Assembly: GCF_932274485.2 (NCBI RefSeq)
Contig: NC_065885.2
Coordinates: 35,539,062-35,603,061, forward strand
DNA length: 64,000 nt
DNA from: Patella vulgata
Taxonomy: Eukaryota > Mollusca > Gastropoda > Patellidae
Reading direction: 5' to 3'
Position 1 is the stretch's first letter. Every line of letters starts with the position of its first letter. Shown one piece after another: positions 1 through 12,200 of this stretch. A model generated the notes under the pieces. That model saw only the letters and a list, made by a program, of their open reading frames with translations. It was not told the origin of the DNA and made no database searches. Both the position numbers and the translations under genes were made by a program.

Positions 1-101
1 ATGAGGTAGATCTCGCATTTCACCAATATATTTTTTAAACAATAATCCAGAATTCAAAATAAATGATAGCTATGCAATAAATTAGATCTATTTAAACTTA
101 C

Positions 102-295
102 CACTAGAACGAGTAGGTAATTTTGTAACACAGATTCCAACCGGGCGTTTTTCAGAATTTGTGGGCTGTGTGCTGGTAGAGCCAGCTTCACTGGCAGCTT
201 TTTCTACATACTTCAACTCCTTTTCTTTTGAAGGGGGTTGACCAGGGGACTTCTTTTGACCTGGAGGACGCATGCTATTAGGACTGCTAGCTCGG
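102..295 (-). CDS. spen: SPEN coding exon 5 (end of linker, start of RRM2)
   Basis: The acceptor TTTCAG|CCGAG and donor TCTAGTG|GTAAGT bound 194 nt. It encodes a Pro/Lys-rich linker, then RPVGICVTKLPTRSS, which aligns with the first beta strand of SPEN RRM2. It ends one base into a codon; a next exon starting with the rest of Asp or Gly (family motif DTSLKDGLF) is expected left of the window. Confidence 0.9.
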
Positions 296-3200
296 CTGAA
301 ATTTGATAAATATCATTATGTAAAGCTACAGTTTTTAGAACATTAATATGTATTTATGCAAAATATGAAGTAGTTATTTTCAGGCAGAAATAAAATGAAA
401 ATGGGGTTTAAGGTGCTACTTTTCTACACCAGACTTTGGATAATGAAGATGGCAGACATAAAGACTATTTGAACATAGTAAAAGCAAGTGCAGGATAAAG
501 GACATTGTAAATAATAAATAACAAAAGTCCTAACAAATCAAGAGACTAGATTCGTGGGAGAGGTGGGGGGGGGGAAGAAACTAGAAATTTAGCAGAAAGG
601 TGGTAGTTGGTTGCAGTTAGCATTTATTTTTTCTTTGCAGCACACCAGATAAATCCTAATTCTTTATTTATAAAACATAAATATGTAAATATGTAGGCCT
701 ACCTGCGTGACTGTGAAGGGGTAGCAGTACTATCCGATGAACTACTATCACTGCTACTTGAATGAGACCGAGATCTCGGGGACCGTGATCCACTTTTACT
801 ACGATTGGCAGTTGTCTCCAATCCATCACTTTGCCTGTAGGAAATAAAGGAATTTTTTAAAAATATTTGATGTAAGATAATACTACGGCATTTAACATCA
901 ATGTATTGCATTCAGGCCTTTACACTGGTAAATCCTAGAAGAGTGACACACATACATGTAGGTTGCCAGACAATCAAACATATGTTAACAGCAGCAGTTT
1001 TATTCTTGTGGATATAATGGTATCATTTACAAATACTGAAGTATAAAACGTACCAGTAATCTGAGCTCAACCTTAGCCTTTCCAATTTATTGTAAATGTT
1101 TCAAATCAATTGGCTTTAATAATGTATGAACATAAACACTGTGAACAGATTTGTCAATTGGATGATAACTTTAACCTGTTTAGCATCCACAGACACAAAG
1201 TGAGTGTCTACAAAAAAAATATGCCAACAAATTAGGGCTGCAACGATATGCCAGGCATCACGATTCATAGCCTACGATACGATTAATATCACTATATAGG
1301 AAATAAATTTTATAATACTGTTAAATTTTGAAAGTTTTTCAGTGTGAAAATTCAAAGGCCTACTTTTATGATTTACTTTTAATGTGGTGTTTTCTTGGTC
1401 AACTAAACGAATTTCATTGCTGTCATGCTTAACGGGAAATCCTAAAAACTCCCATACTTTACTTGTGACTTATATACTCAGTATGGGGGATATTGATCAC
1501 AATATTGCTTTTGTTGATCGTGCGAACTTCAATTTGGTGAATACATTATGAAAAAATTTCAGCTGGCTGGCTCATATTGCCACAACAATTTCTGCCATTG
1601 AAAATCATTCTCATGGTCAGGTTAGTCATATATCATAGAACAGCAAAGGAAATTACGTTACGAAGATTTAATATCAAATATTAATATACATATTTTTCTC
1701 ATTGACTTATTTACCCATTTAAAGGAATATTAGCCTATTTTTTAAAAATTATTATTTGAATAACGAATCGCAATATGGATATTGATTGTATCATGCATTG
1801 TGGATTTTAAAACATTGCTGTTCGTCGATGAATCGTTGCAGCCCTCCTACAAATCTAGAGGGGAACAATTATGAACCATCATTTGTGGTTTTATAGTCGT
1901 TACATTCTATTTAGATATTTTGGTGCTATACTGTAAATTTTATAATGAAGAACGATACATGAAAGCATGATTTTCGATGAAAATCACAATGGCTCACTGG
2001 AATCTTTTCATACAGTCTTCAATCCCAAAAAGAAGTTTTTCTGATGAATGAACATTTATAGCTATAAAATTTCTTTATACATACCTGCTGTGGTTGAATT
2101 TACCATATTTTTTCTCACGTGGTCGACTTCTATTAAATTCAGATTCTGTTGAAAAATTTGTTGGGGGAGGCAACTCTCCAGATTCTGTTTCATGACGACT
2201 ATTTTCATCTTGTCTGTAATTAGAAAAATATTAACCTAATTAATTAACTTCTACAATAATTCATATCAGACTCTGATATATAAATAATCATCAGATGATC
2301 CACCATTAATGAGATACAATAAATGATCAAGCTTTTCTAAATGATCTCTAAATCGAGAAAAGACAATGGCTAAGAGGTATCTCAATCAAATGCAAATTCT
2401 GTATTCACCACTGTCGATTCATAAATTGTGATGAAATCACACTGTATGTAACCGTGGTAGATCATTCCATATTTTCAGTTGCAATGTACTTTTAAACTTT
2501 TAAACATAATCAAACAATGAATTCATAAAATTGGTAGAATAAGCAATTGGCAATATTGATGTAAAATTATTATACATCACGCTCAAGTTGAATAAAAGAG
2601 TCCAGAATTGTAAAATTTGTGCATGCATTAGTCATATATATGGGCTTTTGACTGAGGTGTGTAAGTCAGCAAAAACTGTAACTCGGACTATAGTATTGTT
2701 TAAATGTATCCTTTAAATGTACATTCCGTTCTGACACGTCATTTTATCTCTGGAAATAGTTATGGGTGTGATCCATGTAGATTACCATGTTATAGAACCA
2801 TAGAGAAGACACGAAAAAAGTAAAACTGTGCATTTTCTTTAAGGGATAACTAAAATTAGTAATGACTAAAATAAAATGTTTGGCAGGAAGCCAAATTGAC
2901 AAGCAATAAGTGTAATTACATAATAAGCCAACAATATTTAAATATTAATATAGGTATTAATAGACCAAAGCTTATATAATGTGTAACATTTTAAGCATAA
3001 CCTTCAACAAAATATATCTATAACAATAACAATAATATTCTGGGTTATATTAAAGCAGGGTGTGGTCAACTTATAACAAAATGTCCAATTTCATATAATA
3101 TGAAAAAGATCCAGAAAATGGCTCATTTCATTTTCTTCCCCCCGTTTTTCATTTATACATTTAATAAGTTATGACTTACGGTCTCCAGAAACATCAATAT

Positions 3201-6200
3201 GCTACTCATTCGCATATTTGACTTTCTAAATTAATTTTGCTTTGACATGAAAATCTTTATCAATTATTCATGTGACAATAAATTATGTCATTTACAATGG
3301 TGTGGTCGATATTTTATAGAAGTTTTGAGCATGTAGTATAGACCATTAGGTACATGTACATTAGATTTGTAAGAGTGTTATTTTTGATATACAAGGTTGT
3401 TTTTATAATCTATTCATTGTTTGTTAAATCATGTACAGGTTTAATCTTAACTACACAATACACATTGTAACTAAGGTACTTAAAATCTGATTGAATCAAA
3501 AGGTCTGTCAGTCAGCTATCACAAATATTTGCTTTCTAGGCATTTATTTATTGAGTAAGTATTCCCTAAACAATTTTAACATGTGGACATATACACATCC
3601 ATTTATGAAACATGACCCAGAAGAAATGATCCATTTTATTACATGTAATATGCTTCTAAAACAAAATTCCCCTGCGATGGTTAGTTAAAATGTTTATTTT
3701 CTTTCGATTAATAAGATATTTTTAACAAGCAATAACGATCAAAATCCATTTGAATGCTGTCATCATATTTTATGAAGTCATTTACATAGAAATATCATAA
3801 GCTACATGTACTATATAGATAAAGAAAGTCATATCTATGACAAATAAATGTATACTGGCAAGTCCTTGGTGTTAACAGTACACAATTCAATATGGCTATT
3901 TAGACTAGTTCAAGCTAGTAAAAGAACAGTGTTCTCTATATAAAACTGTTCTTTGCCAACTCAGAAATACATCAATATAGCCAGATCCCACTCAATAGTC
4001 TGCTATCAAAATAACAAGCTAGATGTTGGCAAGCTGCCAAATTACATTGGCAACCTGCCAAACAGACATTATTTTCAACCCAAGATGAAAGCTGTTCAAT
4101 CATACAATGACAGGGTGAAGTGCAATCGTCATGGTAACCATGTGTAGAAATCAATATTTTGTGTAATTACTGTTTGAATCAGGTGAGGAAAAAGTCAACA
4201 ACTCTACATGGATTGAGTTTCATCCTATATTTTACTGGAGGAATTATTTTTACAACATATTGGCTGGAATTCAACATGAACTTTTCTGCAGCTTACATGA
4301 TGTCTATTATCATCATAATGTATCTGACATGGACACTTAAATTTATCAATACACTATTGTCATTAAAAATCCTGGACACAAATTATTTTCACAAAGCATG
4401 ATATTTTGAAAAGGCTTAATCAACCAAATCATTCATATTTTCGCACTGCGTTGGAATGAAACAATCGATCATCTATACCAGGGAAATATAATTGGCTGTT
4501 CTCAAAGCAACATAAAATATTGAGATTACATCTGTGACTCGAACGGTGATCCGACAGCTTTTCATCCCACTCTGGTGATCGATACCTATTCTGGACAAAA
4601 AGGCTTTACTCTATTTCAATTTTTAAATGGATTTTTAGATAAAATTACTACAAGGGCAATGTGCAAATCAATAAACCAGGCACTTATTGGTCAAAATAGG
4701 ATGTTACATTTTTATATCTGATGTCACTCTTATCCCGATATTGCACAATCGTGTGTAATCCCATCTACTTTAGAACAGCAACTACAATTTATCAGACCAC
4801 TTTTGACAGTGACACAAGTGTATATGACTGTAGACCATGATCAAAACCTAACAGTCTCTAATCATCATTTAAGGAATGAAATGAAATGAAATGGGGTTTA
4901 ACGTCCTACTGTTCTGCTCCTAAACTGGGCTAATGAAGACGAGCATACGCCATGCAGTGTGCTATGAGGGAAATTTTGCCTGGGCAGTGGCGCTACGGCC
5001 TACTCTTATATCGACTTCCAACTGCCAAGGGATCTTTTACGTGCACTCCAATGTGTACACGGGACCTCGGTTTTTCGTCCCATCCGAACTACTAGACAGC
5101 TGTCCTTGTCAGGCCCTCCGTCCTGCATCAATGACAAGGGGAAACCACGCCGGAAACTCGGGATGAACTTTCTCGGCCAATGCAGGGATCGAACACCCAA
5201 CCTCCAGGCTAGCGAGCCAGCGTCTTACCACTTAGCCACGTGATCCCCATCATTAAGGAATTGTTAATCCGTTGCAAACTACAATATTGTGAAAATTGAA
5301 TTTCCTGTTTAACAATTACACATTTGGCATTAGTAAATATCAAGCCTTGGTAACCCCGATTATGTTGTATTTAATGTGACATTTATTAACATTGACACTA
5401 TTATATTAGTTGAAACAAAATTCATTTAGCAATAAAACAAGAGCATGCTGTCATCCAAGATTGTTCTTTTAAAATATGTTGCAAACTGTAATAAAGTTCA
5501 ATTTTGAGATATGTTTTTTAGTTGGAAAATTCAGGAATGTCTCCAATATATAAATATTTAATGGAAACAGCAGTATTATTACCACTAGTATATTGAAAGT
5601 ATCACATGAGTCAATTTTGATTTTTCATAAACAATGATGACAACAATTTACCTCCCTCAACAATGGACATCATTCAAGCTTCAAAGCAACCTTAAATGAT
5701 CTAACCAGGTTTGCCCGCAGGCTATCTCACCATCATGAAATAAAGTGTTCTAATAACATCAAAAACAATTTCAACCAGGGAAAGCCATAAAAATTGACTC
5801 AATTGTCACAAAAACTGGGTTAAACGTGGGTGTTTTATGTAACTTTTGTAAACAATGAAAATGGTTTCTAACATTTGTAGAGTGGGGAATGTAAATAAAA
5901 AATGCTGAGCAATTATTTTAAGCGTATTGATGATAAAACAGTAGTGCATAAAAGAGTGGATATTGATCTACATCAACATTATTATTTCTATAGAATGGGT
6001 AATTTTAACTAATAACAGTCTCTCCCGAGAATAGAAAATGATTTTACTGTTTTACATAAAACTCTAGTAAACTGTAGTAATCGAGAAATGTTCCATCCTA
6101 GAGTTCTACTACTTGCAGTTATACAGGTACCATTCCATATTTCAGAATAACAGAGTTCTAATAAGGGGGATTAATGTTAACCATTTTTTGTATAAAATCT

Positions 6201-9200
6201 TCTAACACAAACTTATTTCTTCTTTGTCATAATATTGTCCATCTGTCATTTTTTTTTATTAACAACAGCAATCAGAAGTTTTCATATATAAAGAACTGGA
6301 TTTAATGTAACCTAACAACATATGTCTCCCTCAGAAGTACACAGAGAAAACCCATGAGGTTAAGAAGATGACCCTACGTCTTGAGTTAACTGTATAGATA
6401 ATATGTTTCATAAATCGAAGATCTCATAATTTAACAACGCTTTTTATCCATATATCATCCATTATTGGAATATATAGAGAAAAAAAAAATAAACCTAAAT
6501 GAAAATTTAATTGTACAGAATTTGGCCCATCAGAAAAAAACACATCAGAAAAATCTAATTCAGAACTTGATTTTGAACTTAGTGAAAGAGATTCAGGTCC
6601 TGTAAGGATGAACATACTTTAAAATTATCCAATAAACAAAGAATTTTATCAAATGTATATTGGGAAACGAATTTAAGCATTGTTCTTTTTTCTTTAAAAA
6701 GATAAAGAAAGGTTATAATGTATAGTCTCGTTCATACAGGATTTGTGTTATCAACATACCGTATGTATAGGCAAGATCATCCAGATGTTTCATGTTCTGA
6801 ACTTAAAAAGAGCTGAGAAAAAACAAAGGGCATTGTTTGGAAATAACTGAAAAGATGCCAGAAAGATGATGTAACATTGTGTAAAATGTCATAGCATGAA
6901 TAATGACAGACAGATGGTATGAAAAGCCATAAGGACAATCTAGAATGTATTGTTAATATCTATCCTGCATGAACCATGAAATGAACATAGGGATCAAATA
7001 AATGGCCAGTCACTTTTTAAAATGGATCTTAATCAATTTATTTTTTTAAGATTCATTAACACTATCAATAAAACTTGGAGCAGCATAACGACCAACCAAA
7101 CATATTGGGACACATTTTGTCAAACTTATTGGGACATTTAGGCCTCATTAACACAGTAGTCCAATAAAAAAAATACCCTTTTTCTTTCAAACTTTTAGAC
7201 AAAATGACTTTTCCATCAAAATATAAGGGTACGGTTTCTAATCTACACAGTAATCATGGGACCAGTAAATTCAACCCTGCCATTTTATCTCATCTTAAAA
7301 ACTTTACTAGACAAAATATTTCCAAATGGAACAATGGGTCATTTTCTTCCTAAACTTTTACTCTCCCCAAATCTTGCACATAATACAATTTACTGCTTTT
7401 CTTTTTATGTGAACATTTCCTTTAATGTATTTAATTTTGATTCTGTCTTAAAGGATGTTTTTAAATGTAACATAATATCCATACATGTATATGAATATCA
7501 GTTTCAGACCACTCTGTACTATTTTTCATTGTGAGAATTACCTCAAGTAGTCCCCTTCAGAGCTTTAAATTCCAGCCCAGCTAGGGTGTTATACCCCATT
7601 TCACTTCATTTCATTTTTGATATCCGTCAATTTTTCATGCATTTTGATTATCTTGAATTGGCAAGATATTTGTTTTCAAATAGAGATAGTGAGAAATGGG
7701 GTTTAACATCCACTCAACACAAACTAGGTCATTTTGGAACTAACATAATGGTTCAATTTATTTCAATAATTTGCTTGCGTGTAGAGTTCTGGAATACAAT
7801 AATAATTAGCATTATTACAATTTATTTTTAAGTGTTTTCACAAACAATATAAAGTTTACTGTATTTATTCTAATCTTATTTCATTTAAATTGACTTAAAA
7901 TTGGACTGCCAGTCAGACAAGACTGGCAAATATGACTCTTGGTTCACTTAGAGTACATTTACTGGACTTTTTACTACTTGTTAGTATCAATTATGTCTGT
8001 TGACTGTTGTTTATCACCGACTCTTATTATCATTAAGTTTTCCACAGGAATTGTTATCCCTACGGTGCCACCTATCAACAAATTTAGGTCAGTCAGATGG
8101 CCAGCTCTATCCCTAGGAAATTAATTGTTGTTGATTTATATTACAAATTTAATGTCCCATACATTACAATATATTATGGACAGGTTGATTTAATTAAGTT
8201 ATTCACATATGAAGGCATAATATAAAAATAAGGAAAATGGGTAAAAACAAATTGTCACCTTAAACACTGTTTTAAAATTCACTGTTGTGAGAAGAGAGGG
8301 CGGGTCCATCTTCTCCCATTGTCATATTAAGAGATTATTTTATTGGTGGCTGAGTTGTGTGTTTAGCTAAGAGGGAGAAGTCATTTGATACAAAATGTGG
8401 GTGTGTTCAACAAATTGAGAGAGAGAGAGAGAGAGATTTGATAGGTTGTTGGTGGATTTCTGTATTTCCTTGTTTTTAGCTATTTCAACAAGGTGATATA
8501 TATTTATCAAATATAAAAGCTATATTAATAAATTACAATTCAGGTACAACAAACATTTTTCTAAAAATGTTCCTATTACAGACCCCCAGGCAGTTGAGTC
8601 CAAATATACATGCCACATAAAAGTCTTCATGCCACATCAAGCAAATAATAAAATTGATCCGAACTCGTTTGTCATGTAAGCCAATCCTACAGTCGAATTA
8701 GACCTTATAAATGGTAATATCTCATTTGAAAATTAGTACTAGCAAACAAATAAACATATTTGAAAGAAAAATAATAATATTGCCCCTGTTGTTAAATTGT
8801 ACAATTTGTACTACTATCTTACAATATCTGCTTTACATATACTAATTGTCTAATTAACGCAAAATTCCAATTAAACAGCAGCTGCTATGTGTTATTTAAA
8901 GGAGAATGCAATAGTAAAAGTTTAATTTTATCATTTACTTAGCTCATTGTTTAACGCATTTTAGAATTATTTTCAACAAAAAAAAAAGTTTTAGAAACAA
9001 ATAATGTTAAAAATCACATTTGGATTTCCACAATTATGGAAACACCCGACAATTAGTGAGCTGAAGCTAAATCATGTGACATGAAGTAAGAGGCAACACC
9101 GTGTAGCAGACGATGTATATTTCAATATGGCATCGGCAGAAAGTGACAGCTTGTCAGACATTGATTTCGCTCTGAATGTTTTTCCCTATCACTACGAGCC

Positions 9201-12200
9201 AATTAGAAATGCGAGCAACAACGGTGACCATGATGGTTCGTAACATTCTACCATTTCTAGCGATGAAAAATGACAAATAGGCACTAAAAACGGCGTAGGA
9301 CTACCTTGTCTCATCACAGTCTTCCGATTCTCGACAACTTTTCGCTTCATTTATTGATCTTCACGCTTCATCGGCAAAATTATATCAGAGAAAAAATATT
9401 AATTCCAATAAGTTTACCCTAGACATAGGGTAATACGGTATTATATGCCCTAGACTATTTTCTTTGTACAACAATTGAAAAACAAGGGTCATGTATAGGC
9501 CTATCACTGAAAAAAAAGAATTTCTATCACTCATGTATCTAGTCAAATCTGACGGACTTCCTACATCTAAGATTGTAATATCATCGACATAGGCCTACAC
9601 CTACTACTGATGCGGAAGACACCTACCTAGCTACATTTCGTTGCTATGGTTACATGCAGTTTTAACATAGAAAGATAACATAATTGCTATATCTTGATCG
9701 ACATCATATTATTAAAATTGCACTCGTTTTGATATCACCTTGTTGACATCACTGTGTCCATATCTTTCTGCATGTTGTCTCACTTGGAAATTTAAAAAAG
9801 AAATGACACATTCTTCCTGATTTATTGTTGGTGGTAATTAGTACATCCCCATGCAACACAAATGACCATGTTTATGTTTCGACTTAGTCAAAACGATGGC
9901 GTGCAGTGCTCAGTTGCAATAGCCTTCTATAGGGAAATTCACTACGCCTGACGTCACTGACGGAAAAAATCAAAACGAGACTGCAGATATGCATAAATGT
10001 CAATTCGGTTTTTTTTTTGGTAAATGTATATTCTTCCTTTGTAAAAATATTCAGAATGACTTTTAAAATTTTGCAGGGCCAAAAATATTCTAATATTAAC
10101 ATTATTTTTCATACTAAAATAACTTTTTGCATTAGTATTCTCCTTTAACATGATAAATTAACACAAACTGTCTGCAGTTATTAGGTTCGTCAATAACCAA
10201 CAAGTTTCCAGTGGTTTCTTCAATCGATTAATGGAACTTTTACATACATATTCAAAATGTACACGTATAACAACTGATAACAATTCCAATACATAGATGT
10301 ACATCACACAGCACAGTAGATGATCGATTTAGCTGCAACTCTAAGTCAGATAACTAAATGACTGCAAATCTGTATGTGTGAAATACATTTACTTCTAATC
10401 AGTAACCACAAAAAAGTAATATGGCTATCTGGCATACACATAGACCCTCTATAATCAAACAATTAATTAATTTGTTGACATTAAAACATATGCAGTATTA
10501 TAACCAAAGACATTAGTATCATAACTATTCAACAATGAAGGGTTATTAAACAGTGTAATTAACATGCTTATCTCCTTAGTGTCACTAGCCAGGACACTTT
10601 AATTACTATCTAATATTGACTGGTCATTGTTTAACTATTATCAGATAACAAACAGATATATCACACACACATATATACAAAACATATATTGAGTACAAAC
10701 TGTATATTCTATGTCTGATAAAATACTGAAACTATACAACACAACACAAGCACTGATTTGAGAACACAAAAAAATCAGAATCAATGATGGGCATACCTAC
10801 TGATATAGAAAAACTAACACAAATCATCTGATACTTAGTTCGACAACTGAAAATATTAGTTAAACAGGCATTATGCAAGAGCTAAATCTGCCTATGCAGG
10901 TCTTTCTTTAGGCCTTAAATTTTATATAAACTATTAGACATCTATTAACATGACAAGACCATAATCTACTCTCGATGCCATCGGATGGCTCCGATTCTAA
11001 ACAGATAATACGGTTTGGCCATTAAATGATTTAATTTAAAGATAGGATGCCAGGCAACAAAACAGCAGCTAAGTGTCCAGGGAGTCAACAAGGGTTGTCG
11101 CATATTTTTCCTTTTGTCGGAAATGAAAACATTTACATCACACTAATATCTGATTATGAGTAACAACCCATTTTGCTTCTAGTTCTGCCCTATGCTAACA
11201 TATAGCAATAGCATACAAAACATTTGATATCAATTGCCATAATGATCGGAAATAGTTGAAATTGATAGGGTTCTTGATCTCATGACCTTAAACATTGTAT
11301 AAATATAAAGTCAATTGGATATTAACTTTAGCCCCTAAAGCATCCACAAGACATTTTAAAGTGATCAAGGGCCATAACTCTGTCAGTAATTATCAAAAAA
11401 ATTTTGAAAATTAACAAGCTTCTTCGTCTCATGACCTTAAACACTGTGTATAAATTTAAAGTAATCGTATATTAACTTTAGCCTCTAGAGCGTCTACAAG
11501 CAATTGTGGATGCCGGACGGACAGATGAACAGAGGCGACGACAATATGTGGGCGTATAAAAACTCATTCCATTCAACCTATATTATTGTTCTTCATTATC
11601 AGAAACCTTAAAACCACCTTCACCAATGGAAATATAATACCCTGTCTTCACTGGATGACCCAAACCCAATATGAGAAGCAGCCATTTGTCATTATTACTG
11701 AGATAATGAAATTGTCTGGAAGAGTTGGAAAGAACTGACCTTCCTTGTACATGTATTGTCCTGGGAGACCACTACTAAACCAAATCAAACAGTTCATATG
11801 GCTTTTATCACGAACCACTCAAACCATACCCTTAAACACTAATAGAACTCATTTTCTTTGCATCAGCAACTTTTAAAATGTCTGCCGTTTAAACGAGTTC
11901 CTTTACAGACCCATAGCTAGCCCAACAAGCCAACAGTAAGGCTGATGTCCCCCCGTCGAAATCCGCCCCGAAAAACAGAAGACACATATTAATTAATTGC
12001 ACATTTATCTTTCTCAAAAGTATGGAGTAATTAAACTGATTATCTATGATTAGTCTAAGCATACAAGCCAACAGTGAGGCTGATGTCCCCCGCCGAAATC
12101 CCCAAATAAATAGATGACACATATTAATTAATCGCACATCTATTTTTTTTCAAAAGTATCCAGCAATCAACTGATTATAAACTATACACTAAGTTTCATC

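Larger units (their letters stand above)
296..2084 (-). other. SPEN introns 4 and 3 (296-702 and 835-2084)
   Basis: Intron 4 holds a SINE-1 tail fragment at 389-460 and a short G-run near 565. Intron 3 holds the hAT-type MITE at 1233-1846; the remainder shows no recognised feature. Confidence 0.7.

Noticed and set aside
5150-5247. Possible tRNA gene on the minus strand
   Set aside because: Box A-like and box B-like motifs belong to the SINE-1 head, which is part of a dispersed repeat with a poly-CATTT tail and target duplication.
6424-6615. Serine-rich minus-strand frame preceded by an AG (possible SPEN linker exon)
   Set aside because: The open frame needs a phase different from that left by SPEN exon 2, and the right phase meets a stop at once. 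No other exon was found to correct the phase.
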